DNA from: Basidiobolus heterosporus B8920
Taxonomy: Eukaryota > Basidiobolomycota > Basidiobolomycetes > Basidiobolales > Basidiobolaceae
Direction of reading: 5' to 3'
Assembly: GCA_000697455.1 (NCBI GenBank)
Contig: JNET01028271.1
Location: 1 to 10,983 of the forward strand
Length of the DNA stretch: 10,983 nt
Positions 1-9,025 of this stretch are shown piece after piece. Numbering within the stretch: the stretch's first letter is position 1; every line of letters begins with the position of its first letter. Both the position numbers and the translations under genes were made by a program. Under the pieces are notes generated by a model, which saw nothing but the letters and a program-made list of their open reading frames with translations, was not told the origin of the DNA and made no database searches.

Positions 1-236
1 CCATCCTTGGTGGTCGGATGTGGAACACCTACACACTCAGCTGCACAGTTGACCCACGTGGCACTTCCTTGGTCGCATTTAGTCAGGCAACCTATTATTC
101 CGATCCAATGAGTATTCAAAGACATCCTCAAACCTACTTCCATTTCCTCAGTTTACATACCTTTAGTAGTCTGTCCATTATCTTGAGCACTGACAACAGA
201 TAACGCAACGAGGGCAAGTGAAATGCTGAATTTCAT
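1..236 (-). CDS. small secreted cysteine-containing protein, 5' part only
   Basis: The ATG is at 236-234. Exon 1 (236-161) encodes 25 residues that form a classic signal peptide (MKFSISLALVALSVVSAQ, then DNGQTTK). A 69-nt intron follows (160-92, GTATGT to ATAG), with phase 1 on both sides. Exon 2 (91 to the window edge) reads GCLTKCDQGSATWVNC, then AAECVGVPHPTTKD, and stays open to base 1. Cysteines fall at residues 27, 31, 41 and 45 in a CX3C-X9-CX3C pattern followed by GVP-P. From memory, small secreted fungal proteins with 'C..KC.QG....C...C.GVP.P' repeats look like this, but their function is not known to me. The gene continues beyond the window, so its length and further cysteine repeats cannot be judged. 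The fit of signal peptide, splice sites and cysteine spacing makes the gene model good; the role is unassigned. Confidence 0.78.
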
Positions 237-946
237 TCTTAGTCTGGCGAGGTGGGAAAGGTAGGAAAGGCTGGTTGTGTTGGGCACTCGAAAGATTAGT
301 GTTGTCATCACAATAACGGCAAGAAGCCTCTGATTTATAGAAAGATTCCTGTCAGCTATTGTTAGTTTAGCGTACTCTGCCTGAGCTGGGTGTAGGCCTT
401 ACTGACAAGCCGAATGTTTTGCATGTTGTTGTTTCCTGCACTTTCCCTGTTTGGCTATTGTTGTGAAAATCTCTGACCGTACTATTTGCCATAATCCTTC
501 ATCGCCCTGGTCCTTAGCTATACATATACAAGCAGGAGGATGTTTCGCTTTAATAAATGGAATTGTACTACTACTATATATGTAGCCTTATTTAGACAAC
601 AGCCGTAACAATTCTAATTCAGACTTCCAAACTCGTGTATTAGTAATTGCTAGATCGTGGTACACGTAACTATATCCGTACACTCTCAGAAGTCAGCTTG
701 TGCAACTTAGATGCAACATCAGCACTACGTAAATAATCTTATAAAGAATCTTATAAATAAATCAAGGTGGCTTACAAATAGCTTGACACCAACAATTGCG
801 GTTGGAATTATTGCCCTATGTAATTGTAGGACCACTTTCATGTAAATATGCCACGTACTGAGAGCTACGTCCACCCATTATCATCAGAAAAGGATAGATT
901 AGGAATAATGGTTGAAGTATTTTACTTATGCAAAGAATTATATAGA
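237..946. other. gene-free intergenic stretch between two minus-strand genes
   Basis: This stretch holds the upstream region of the secreted-protein gene on its left side and the 3' flank of the 947-1654 gene on its right side. No open frame with plausible splice sites was found on either strand. An 11-bp direct repeat (AATCTTATAAA at 735-745 and 747-757) lies in an AT-rich part. No canonical AATAAA was seen on the minus strand just past the stop at 947, so the poly(A) signal of that gene is unassigned. Confidence 0.6.
334..339 (-). promoter_or_regulatory. TATA box for the secreted cysteine protein gene
   Basis: The minus strand reads TATAAA here, inside TCTATAAATCAG, about 98 nt upstream of the ATG at 236. 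The leader between them is rich in C and T on the sense strand, which is common in fungal promoters. The assignment rests on position and motif only. Confidence 0.45.
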
Positions 947-1654
947 TCATTCTGCTTGTGGATACATTGAAAGCAACTTTTTGACTGCCATATCAATCAA
1001 GATTCGTGAATACAATTTATGGAAACGAACCTCGAAATTATCCGATTTGAACCTACCATCAAAATCTGGTAGCTCTTTGTCAGCTGGATAGATAGCTGTG
1101 CCAAACCAAAAGGTATATGCTTCAGCATCTGTTTGAACTGCCAACCAGCTAGATCCATTAATCACATCTTTTTGTAGGCTGAACTTTAATTCAACTTGGT
1201 CCGAGTCTCTTTTTGTTACGGTGTAGGATTCAGTGGCAACTGTATCCCCTGGCTGGAACTTCTTCGCTAGAATATCCGAGTCAGTCTCTGGCTGAGTTTG
1301 AGAGGATGACTTGAACAAGCTGAGCAGGAATCTTTCAAATTTGAAAATAGGTGAGGTATAGAATGCACGGGCATAATTGGCAAGTAAATCGTCCTCGTCG
1401 GAGGGTGAAGCAGCAAGGGGCAGTTGCGATTTAGGGACTTGAATACTGAAGGCATCGCGGTAGATTTGTTCTTCGGCTGTATCGCTACTTGATGGTCCCT
1501 TCAACGACTGCAGTAAACTCCACGATGGTATGCTCTTGAATTCGTCGACCTTTTTTAAGGAATTTTGATGATAATATACACCAGTGGATGCAGCGCCGAC
1601 TGCTACAGCCGAGGCTGTATAAAGCGGAATGGTGAATAGCTTTCTGCGAAACAT
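947..1654 (-). CDS. membrane-anchored protein of unknown function (235 aa)
   Basis: This is a single-exon gene with its ATG at 1654-1652 and TGA at 949-947. The N-terminus is basic (MFRRK) and is followed by a hydrophobic segment at about residues 7-27 (FTIPLYTASAVAVGAASTGV). That is consistent with a signal anchor or a mitochondrial inner-membrane presequence. The rest is soluble: residues about 70-110 carry DAFSIQVPKSQLPL and LLANYARAFYTSPIFKFERFL, and the C-terminal half has GDTVATESYTVTKRDSDQVELKF, GSSWLAV, FWFGTAIY and LYSRILIDMAVKKLL. I recall fungal hypothetical proteins with the same order of motifs (YARAF-TS-ER, G-tW, FG-AI, LYSR-LL). The fold loosely recalls DUF2867-type proteins, which is inference. 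A TATAAAAA sits 40 nt upstream of the ATG. It is divergent from GPC1. The gene is convincing; the function is not known. Confidence 0.8.
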   Translation of the reverse strand: MFRRKLFTIPLYTASAVAVGAASTGVYYHQNSLKKVDEFKSIPSWSLLQSLKGPSSSDTAEEQIYRDAFSIQVPKSQLPLAASPSDEDDLLANYARAFYTSPIFKFERFLLSLFKSSSQTQPETDSDILAKKFQPGDTVATESYTVTKRDSDQVELKFSLQKDVINGSSWLAVQTDAEAYTFWFGTAIYPADKELPDFDGRFKSDNFEVRFHKLYSRILIDMAVKKLLSMYPQAE

Positions 1655-1921
1655 ATTGGCAGGCTCTACTTTTCTTAGGGGGGGGAATTGATGTTTTTAT
1701 AATTTTGAAGTGGATGTCTTTTATCCGCCAGCTTTCTTTTGTCCAACCCTATTTACCCGACATGTTAAATCCGGTTACTATCCAGAGTACTGCACATGGT
1801 AGCACGTAATACTGATGTATTTATATTGCACTCTCTGTGATTGGCTGGCTCGATTGGCACACCATTAGATAGAATCTGTTACAATGAATACTTTGGCTTA
1901 CTAACAAGCAACCAACAGACG
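1655..1921. promoter_or_regulatory. 267-bp divergent promoter between the 235-aa gene and GPC1
   Basis: Both flanking genes are transcribed outward from this interval. On the minus strand a TATAAAAA lies at 1701-1694, 40 nt before the 947-1654 gene, and an 8-base G run (1678-1685, C on the sense strand) lies between it and the ATG. On the plus strand only a weak AT-rich TATTTATAT (1818-1826) is seen about 96 nt before the GPC1 ATG. A CACATG box at about 1793 and CACGTA a few bases on could be sites for basic helix-loop-helix factors, but such hexamers are common by chance. Confidence 0.5.
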
Positions 1922-3181
1922 ATGTCACAAGAAACTTCCCTCCCAGACAAGCCTGATGTTGAATCTAACCAGATCCCTCCCTCGCCAACTATCTCCTCCC
2001 TTTCAGATAGCGACTTGGTTGACATTTGGTCAGATGATCAGTTCTCTCTATTTGATAATTTCATCTTGGCGCTCATCAACCAGCTCCCGCTTCATACTAA
2101 GGAGATCATGCAAGCAAAGCGGAATGACTGGAGTAAACGACTTGATGATACCTACAATAATCTCTTGAAAAAAGCCAAACTAGATAAGGAATCCCGTGAA
2201 CGGTTTCAAAGGAAGATCAAGTTGGTAGAGCAACGGGAAAAGATGGCACGTAAATGGCAAGAGAAGAATGTGGTCAGATTAAGGGATAAAATCTCCTTTG
2301 TTATGGGAGTAAGTAACATATTTTCGGTTGCTTATCTAGTTGGAAGAGTGCCTGCCTGGTTACCAGAATGGTACACCTTTTCGGCAATTAGCCTAGTGCT
2401 TCTTCGCTTTGTGATCTACAAATCTAAGGCTTGGCATTATTTTGTTTTTGACCTGTGCTATTTTGTCAACGTATTGGTGATCTTTTATTTGTGGGTATTC
2501 CCTCAGAATGCTTTTGTATTTATTGCAGCTTTCTGTTTATCACACGGCCCATTGCTATGGGCCGTTGTGGCGTGGCGAAACTCTTTAGTGTTCCATTCGT
2601 TGGACAAAGTGACATCAACGTTCATTCATATAGCGCCACCCTTTACCCTTTATACGATCCGTTGGTTAATACCTAGCACTTCGGAAAGAATGGAACGCTA
2701 TGGCTCATATGCTAACCAACAAAGAAACAATGGAGTTGAAGATCCAGTTGGATTTCTCGATGCGATGTGCTTCTCTATGCTGCTGTATATTATCTGGCAA
2801 GTGTTGTATTATATCTTTATATTGGTCGGAAGGAAGGAGAAAGTTTTCCAAGGCAAGAGGGCTACATCCATTACGTGGTTACTGGACGACAGAAAATCGA
2901 AAATCAGCCAGACTGCATCCGTATTCGGAGACAAATACAAAGTTTATACATTCATGGGGATGCAACTCATCTACGCACTTATTACTATGCTACCAGCCGT
3001 CTTACTCTACCGTTACTTCTGGCTCCATACCATTTTCTTGTTGGGGATTTCGTTAATCAGTTTGTGGAATGGAAGTACATATTACTTTGATGTATTCAGT
3101 AAGCAATACATTAAAGAACTACAAGAGCTGAACGATGAAATCAAGAAAAAGGACTTGGAAAATAGAGAACATTCGGAATAA
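1922..3181 (+). CDS. GPC1: glycerophosphocholine acyltransferase, Gpc1 family (DUF2838)
   Basis: This is an uninterrupted 419-residue frame, close in length to yeast Gpc1 (432 as I recall). Gpc1 enzymes acylate glycerophosphocholine with acyl-CoA to give lysophosphatidylcholine, part of phosphatidylcholine remodelling in the ER membrane. After an acidic, Ser/Pro-rich N-terminus, residues about 63-123 are charged and probably coiled-coil. About eight hydrophobic segments follow (near 125-141, 150-166, 172-193, 199-218, 231-248, 281-303, 342-363 and 366-392), then a charged C-terminal helix. The family hallmark is clear at residues 207-236: SHGPLLWAVVAWRNSLVFHS followed by LDKVTSTFIH. An HYFVFDLCYFVNVLVIFYLW segment precedes it. 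The ATG at 1922 is the first in the frame; upstream in-frame codons lack an ATG. It is divergent from the 947-1654 gene and convergent with the esterase. Confidence 0.92.
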   Translation: MSQETSLPDKPDVESNQIPPSPTISSLSDSDLVDIWSDDQFSLFDNFILALINQLPLHTKEIMQAKRNDWSKRLDDTYNNLLKKAKLDKESRERFQRKIKLVEQREKMARKWQEKNVVRLRDKISFVMGVSNIFSVAYLVGRVPAWLPEWYTFSAISLVLLRFVIYKSKAWHYFVFDLCYFVNVLVIFYLWVFPQNAFVFIAAFCLSHGPLLWAVVAWRNSLVFHSLDKVTSTFIHIAPPFTLYTIRWLIPSTSERMERYGSYANQQRNNGVEDPVGFLDAMCFSMLLYIIWQVLYYIFILVGRKEKVFQGKRATSITWLLDDRKSKISQTASVFGDKYKVYTFMGMQLIYALITMLPAVLLYRYFWLHTIFLLGISLISLWNGSTYYFDVFSKQYIKELQELNDEIKKKDLENREHSE

Positions 3182-3201
3182 ATCTTAATTGTAAATGTCT
3201 C

Positions 3202-3207
3202 AATAAA
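3202..3207 (+). terminator. poly(A) signal of GPC1
   Basis: AATAAA begins 21 nt after the GPC1 stop codon. A second AATAAA overlaps the stop itself (3177-3182). Both lie before the 3' end of the U1 snRNA gene on the other strand, so GPC1 transcripts could end without crossing U1. Confidence 0.5.
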
Positions 3208-3258
3208 TATTTAACGAACTTCAAATCTTGAATTTTTCACTATTTGATTATGGGAGAG

Positions 3259-3422
3259 GCAGGAGGCGGCGCATAGCGCTCACCTCCCACAAACAAAAAT
3301 TTAACAGTCGAGACACCCCGAAGGATGTTCGCGTCAAAGACCCTGAGACGCTGTGCAATGCTCAAGTTCTAAGACGAACAGCCCGCCTTCATGATCGCGA
3401 ACTGTCCCTGCCAGGTAAGTAT
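3259..3422 (-). ncRNA. U1 snRNA: U1 spliceosomal snRNA
   Basis: Read on the minus strand from 3422, the RNA starts AUACUUACCUGGCAGGG, the universal U1 5' end whose ACUUACCU pairs with 5' splice sites. Stem-loop I (RNA positions 17-46) has ten continuous pairs, counting G-U, around the 10-base loop GAUCAUGAAG. That differs by one base from the human U1-70K-binding loop GAUCACGAAG. Stem-loop II presents the U1A-binding AUUGCAC at 64-70. Stem-loop III is ACAUCC-UUCG-GGGUGU. The Sm site AAUUUUUG (122-129; window 3301-3294) is followed by stem-loop IV, GGAGG/GCGC closed against GCGC/CCUCC (3287-3262). The 3' end at about 3259 is set by analogy with human U1 and gives 164 nt, the human length. It sits between the convergent 3' ends of GPC1 and the esterase. 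A weak AT-rich block lies 30-38 nt upstream; no promoter consensus is known to me. Confidence 0.95.
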
Positions 3423-3554
3423 GCCTTACAAGTGTCTCAAACATCACGCTAAATACAAATGTGGAAATTCGACTAATTATGGGATGATTATTACGAATCA
3501 AATCTATTCTCGTAAACCTAATAAATCAATAGAGCATTGTCTCAGGAACGTTGA

Positions 3555-3563
3555 TTTATTTAT

Positions 3564-3568
<5 letters not shown>
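3555..3568 (-). terminator. overlapping poly(A) signals at the esterase stop codon
   Basis: On the minus strand three overlapping AATAAA hexamers span and follow the TAA stop (3566-3564). They are the obvious 3'-end signal of the esterase transcript. They leave about 130 nt before the U1 snRNA start on the same strand. Confidence 0.45.
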
Positions 3569-5407
<1,839 letters not shown>

Positions 5408-5467
5408 GAGAATTATAGTCGAAAGCAGAGTACCGATATGTAATGGAGATTGTGTAAAGATAGACGG

Positions 5468-5497
5468 TATATATTCACGGCTGGTATTCACGGCTGG
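5468..5497 (-). promoter_or_regulatory. esterase TATA box abutted by a 13-bp tandem duplication
   Basis: On the minus strand AATATATA at 5475-5468 lies about 61 nt upstream of the esterase ATG. Directly upstream, and overlapping its first bases, the 13-mer CCAGCCGTGAATA occurs twice in tandem without mismatch (5497-5485 and 5484-5472). The TATA assignment is by position. The repeat is certain; whether a factor binds it is unknown. Confidence 0.55.
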
Positions 5498-5801
5498 GCT
5501 GAGATAATTCCTTAACGATGCATGTTGCCAAGAAATCAGATGATGTGTGATTCATCGCTGGTCTCTACGTAGCATATACATTGGCTATTCATTCCTCGTC
5601 TTTCTACCCGTTAATTGAGTCATCATTCATGCATACTACTTCCAATTATCTGGTTCATCCTTACTAATCTCAAGTAAACTATTATACTCTACGATTAGGT
5701 GAATGTAATTTGCTCATGACGCTTGGTTAGTGTTTGATTAGTATTGGTGCTTAGGGCTATAAATATCTAGCTTGTAGTTTGCTAACTCGGTTCAGAGTAT
5801 T

Positions 5802-5829
5802 CCGTAATCCCGGGATCTCGGATGTGCGG
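5802..5829. promoter_or_regulatory. possible zinc-cluster operator: CCG dyad plus direct CGG repeat
   Basis: A dyad CCG-N14-CGG (5802-5821) is centred on the perfect palindrome ATCCCGGGAT (5807-5816), with 8 of 10 positions symmetric. Its last CGG (5819-5821) is also the first of a direct CGG-N5-CGG (5819-5829). Paired CGG triplets are the known targets of fungal Zn2Cys6 regulators. This is motif matching only. Confidence 0.3.
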
Positions 5830-5990
5830 AAATCATCGAACTTTAACAAGTGAATCTACCATGTGAAAACGAAACGATGGATGTGATTTGTTACCGAGCA
5901 CGAGAGTTCGGCTTTGAATCGTCGATTAGGAAGATGGAAAGATATTGCTACGAATGAAGAGAAAGCAAGCTTAACAATTTTTAAGAGGTG

Positions 5991-6030
5991 TGAGGGTGTG
6001 AGGATGTGAGGGTCTGAGGGTCTGAGGGTG
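5991..6030 (+). repeat. five-copy 8-bp minisatellite TGAGGGTS
   Basis: Five tandem copies are seen: TGAGGGTG, TGAGGATG, TGAGGGTC, TGAGGGTC and TGAGGGTG. A decayed partial copy (GAGGTG, 5985-5990) precedes them. The G-rich strand is the plus strand. It lies in the shared upstream region, about 400 bp before the RTA1-like ATG. Confidence 0.9.
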
Positions 6031-6389
6031 AGTAGAGTATTAATTACAACAATTGACTGAGCGGCTTTTTAAACCATATGATCCATTCTCTGCTCTTCTT
6101 GGGTTATTGATCACTGATAACATTTCCGCATGAACTCATGTTTTAGTAAACTGTTCGGTAAACTGTCCATTAATAGTAGATACATGCATTGCCTTTTTAG
6201 ATGTTTGCGGGATCTGCTTACAAGGACTGCTTTTACTAGGTAAGTGAGTCCTAGTTAAATGGCCAGAAAATATAGGCTAGACTGTCTAATAGCCGGCAGA
6301 TTAGAAGGTAGCAATTCAGTCAACTATAAAAAGAATTCTTTATAATGAATTTGGAAACCTGCTAAACTGAAAAAATAAAAAACCACCGG

Positions 6390-6397
6390 TATAAAAG
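6390..6397 (+). promoter_or_regulatory. TATA box of the RTA1-like gene
   Basis: TATAAAAG ends 40 nt before the ATG at 6438, preceded by an A-rich tract. This is the best TATA match in the window with a gene directly behind it. Confidence 0.6.
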
Positions 6398-6437
6398 TAC
6401 ACAGCCAAGTCATTACCGCACGTAAACCTCCTCACCC

Positions 6438-7375
6438 ATGACTATCTTGCCTCATTATAATTATTACCATTATATTCCTAGTGTGGGGTTATCCATTGCT
6501 GCGATCGTTGTATTCGCCGTTTTATCGGTGATCGTCTTCTATCAAGCCTATCGGTACAAAACCCCGTACATGTACCCAGTGGCCAGTGGAGCTGCTGGTA
6601 AGTTGAAATCATGGCAAGTTGATTTGGTCCCATCCATACTAACCTGTATTGCTAGGTGAAATAATAGGCTTTGGCATTCGTATATGGTCTGGCCAACCAG
6701 CCAACGATGGAAATATTGGAGGCTTTGCTGCATCAACTTTGTTCTTATTGCTTCCACCTATTGTTATTGCCCTTGGGAGTTATTTGGCTGTTGCAAAGAT
6801 GTAAGTGTTGACGCGTAGAGTGTACGTTGAATTATGATTAATCTTCTTCCAACAGAATTGTTCTATCTAACCATAGAACAAAATTCATCCAACCGGCGCT
6901 AATCGAGAAGGCTTTTTTATCCGTCGATATAACTTGTTTCGTAGTCCAAGCCGTGGGTGGTGGTATGATGGCTATCAACTCTGTAGCCAATATAGGGTCA
7001 AATATAGGGCTGGCTGGCCTTAGCTTGGCGTTGGCTTCCCTAGTTACGTTTACTGTTATGACAGGCTATGTGCAGTATTCACCAGGCTTCTCATTCGAAA
7101 TACTCGGCGGCAAGAGCGAGAATCCAACCGCATGGCGTACTGTCTACTGGTCAATCTGGATCAACATCACAGTGCTTCTAATTCGTTCAGCCTATCGTAT
7201 AGCTGAATTTGCTGAAGGGTTTCAAGGCTATATTATTGAGCATGAGGTGTACTTTTTTGTATTTGATACGCTGATGATGCTGATTGCTGTGATCGCATAC
7301 ATCTTGATTCCACCAGGCCGGTACTTACGGCCTGAGCTTGTAGCAACTAAGAAACATACTTTTGCTATGCCCTGA
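6438..7375 (+). CDS. RTA1-like seven-helix membrane protein
   Basis: There are three exons: 6438-6597, 6656-6800 and 6856-7375. They encode 274 aa, near the usual 280-320 of the family. Intron 1 (58 nt) has GTAAGT, a perfect TACTAAC branch site (6637-6643) and TAG. Intron 2 (55 nt) has GTAAGT and CAG. RTA1 family proteins are fungal plasma-membrane proteins. Yeast members affect resistance to 7-aminocholesterol (Rta1), long-chain base export or signalling (Rsb1) and lipid asymmetry; their biochemical role is unsettled. Family marks here are EIIGFGIR (55-62), LLLPPIVIALGSYLAVAK (84-101), VDITCFVVQAVGGG (125-138), IRSAYRIAEF (211-220) and EHEVYFFVFDTLMML (230-244). Hydrophobic segments near 15-36, 77-99, 121-141, 148-176, 193-215 and 233-253, plus a weak one at 45-64, give about seven helices with a short hydrophilic tail. 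It is divergent from the secreted esterase. Confidence 0.92.
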
Positions 7376-7880
7376 GATATAGGAGATATAGAATGTACAA
7401 TAGTTATTTATATTTATATTAATTCCATTGTGAATATAAAGATTCCATAAAACGTTGAGAATTTGCTTTCCTCATTTGGTGATTAGCCTGGCTGTCCCTA
7501 CACTCTGCCTACACTCTCCCTACAAAGAGTCATCAGCATCTACTGAAAATAGTCCCCAATATGGCAACATGACCGTAGCAAACATCCGTGAGTTGAGATA
7601 TTCCGCAAAACAGCTATCTATGGGAATGGGGGAAGGAAAGTAATGCCTGAGCCTTAATAGGCTAATCTTTTCAAATATACTACTTTAGGTATTTTTTATC
7701 ATCCACTGTAGTTTTTATCATCACCAGGATATATTCATTTTCCCAATTGGTAGATCGAAATTAAGAATGTCGTGATTGTATTAGTAATTTTTATCTAATT
7801 TATATATGTTTATATACAACCTGATAGGAGTGTTCAATAGGTTCTTGATTTAGTTCTAATACATGGTATTCACGCCTTTT
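7376..7880. other. gene-free AT-rich stretch after the RTA1-like gene
   Basis: This stretch holds the 3' flank of the RTA1-like gene, with no perfect AATAAA; an AATATAAA near 7433 may serve. A short repeat (CCTACACTCT twice, then CCCTACA) lies near 7497-7525. A 24-codon frame at 7569-7643 (MTVANIRELRYSAKQL and so on) follows no convincing exon and matches nothing I know. From about 7680 on the sequence is AT-rich without structure I can name, up to the first LTR. Confidence 0.5.
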
Positions 7881-8523
7881 TGTTCAAACTCACATAATTT
7901 AGCGCCTAATGATTCATAAAAGATCTTACCCATATTATATTTACTCATCTATTTCTTGAAAGGTTTGCGACCGTTGTATACATTTTCCATGGACTTTCCT
8001 TAATATATTGAATATGTTACATTTTCGGGCCTCTTGACGAAGTATAGGTGTCGGCGTTATACTCTAAAAGTGAAAACCATGCTTTCTTCGGGTTTTTCTA
8101 ATCGCTTACAATAACTCCTAGAATCTCACAACAATAGCTACTGTCAATATTACTGGAGCTTCTCCATGTTCTGAAAAATTTAATGGCATCAACTACCAGG
8201 TACCCTATGAAAAATTGAGCAAGTTGTAATTTCTCCTTTTTTTGCTGGTTTTTAGCTGGTATTCCACTGATAACTTGCTGGTACTACACCAAAAATCTAA
8301 GATTTTCATTTTCTGCTGGTATACTGATGGTATTTGGACCCACAAGGTTGTAAATCTGCTGGTGTCTTACTGGTACTCTCATGGTCCATTTTTCACATGG
8401 AGGTCTGGAAGGTGAAAATGAAAATAATGCTGTGAAAAGTGGTTTTTGGACATTGTAACAGGAGAAGGACAACATAAAAGAAGCTCAAGAAGATGCTATA
8501 GTGTCTGTAAACTAGGTATCTAC
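7881..8523 (+). mobile_element. old Ty1/copia-type fragment: LTR plus gag remnant
   Basis: An LTR-like segment (7881-8133) starts TGTTCAAACTCACATAATTTAG and ends CTCACAACA. It matches the two cleaner LTRs at 8524 and 9026 over most of its length, but it is more diverged and shorter. It is followed by sequence similar to the start of gag in the copy at 9026 (near 8134-8197 and again from about 8401). A 199-bp insert (8202-8400) lies within the gag part, and a solo LTR follows at 8524. This is a fossil: it is broken with several breaks and is the oldest of the three copies by divergence and nesting. Confidence 0.75.
8202..8400. mobile_element. putative small non-autonomous insert inside the copia gag remnant
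   Basis: Gag-like sequence similar to the copy at 9026 stops at about 8201 and resumes at 8401. The 199 bp between begin CCCTATGAAAAATTG (8203-8217) and end with CCATTTTTCACATGG (8386-8400), which is an inverted repeat of the start at 12 of 15 positions. AGGT flanks it on both sides (8198-8201 and 8401-8404), a possible 4-bp target duplication. The interior has no coding frame and six CTGGT motifs (8245, 8256, 8278, 8316, 8359, 8370). This fits a miniature inverted-repeat element of unknown superfamily. The short flank and imperfect ends leave doubt. Confidence 0.5.
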
Positions 8524-8871
8524 TGTTGAAATTCACATAATTTAGCACCTAATTATTCATACTTGATCTCACCCTTATTATATTTACTTAGCAATTTCCT
8601 CTCCCCCAAAATTCACACTCGGGTTTTACTTGGAATATTTTCACTAACTTAGAAGTACCCAGAATACTTGACTTTCTCAAACATGTCCAAATGACTCCAA
8701 ACTTTGAACACATGTTCCTGGGACCTTCCTTAGCATATTCTACATATTGCTTTGTTTACTTCTTGACAAAAGTATAAATGTTAACTTTACATTCAATAAA
8801 TCTGCAAGTGAAAACCACATATTCTTCTAATTCTCCAAATCACTTCTAATAACTCCCAGAATCTCACAACA
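8524..8871 (+). mobile_element. solo LTR of the same copia-type family
   Basis: The 348-bp LTR runs from TGTTGAAATTCACA to CTCACAACA, with the inverted ends TGTTG/CAACA. It is flanked by a perfect 5-bp target duplication, TCTAC (8519-8523 and 8872-8876). Neither a primer-binding site nor a polypurine tract adjoins it, as expected when LTR-LTR recombination has removed the interior. By eye roughly nine in ten bases match the LTR at 9026, so both belong to one family. Confidence 0.88.
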
Positions 8872-9025
8872 TCTACTCCTATATTTTATTTTGTAAGATA
8901 TTTCTTCATGTAAAAATGAATATGATCATTTTGGATTGTATCCAAGATTATGAAAATGTAGGATTAATGAGAAAACTTGGAAATACCAAAGTGAGCAATA
9001 GATCTTACATTCCACTTACAGAGCC
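8872..9025. other. AT-rich spacer between two LTRs
   Basis: After the second TCTAC copy, about 150 bp of AT-rich sequence leads to the next LTR. It may be the continuation of the old gag fragment interrupted by the solo LTR, but the similarity to the gag region of the copy at 9026 is too weak to be sure. Confidence 0.4.

Larger units (their letters stand above)
5408..6437. promoter_or_regulatory. 1-kb shared upstream region of the esterase and RTA1-like genes
   Basis: No gene is supported in this stretch. It holds a TATA box for each flanking gene. It also holds a plus-strand TATAAATA at 5758-5765 with no gene after it, a CGG/CCG dyad cluster (5788-5829), further dyads CCGA-N10-TCGG (5894-5911) and AATCGTCGATT (5917-5927), an 8-bp minisatellite (5991-6030), and the 12-bp palindrome AAAGAATTCTTT near 6331. 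The shared layout makes common control of the two genes possible. Confidence 0.5.

Noticed and set aside
1841-1921. An N-terminal extension of GPC1 by 27 codons from a TTG.
   Set aside because: There is no ATG in the extension. The ATG at 1922 gives a family-sized protein, and the extension would use up the short divergent promoter.
3228-3452. A 74-codon plus-strand frame with an Arg-rich start.
   Set aside because: It lies across the U1 snRNA gene on the other strand and starts at a non-ATG codon; the RNA structure explains the sequence fully.
5528-5545. A C-box-like GATGATG suggesting a C/D snoRNA.
   Set aside because: No D box with flanking terminal stem was found within a reasonable distance on that strand.
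5877-5957. A 26-codon frame after a good TATAAATA (5758-5765) in the divergent region.
   Set aside because: It is too short, has no known motif, and an out-of-frame ATG precedes it. The frame is expected by chance.
7569-7643. A 24-codon frame MTVANIRELRYSAKQL and so on.
   Set aside because: No convincing upstream exon, splice site or homology is visible. It is kept only as a note in the intergenic entry.
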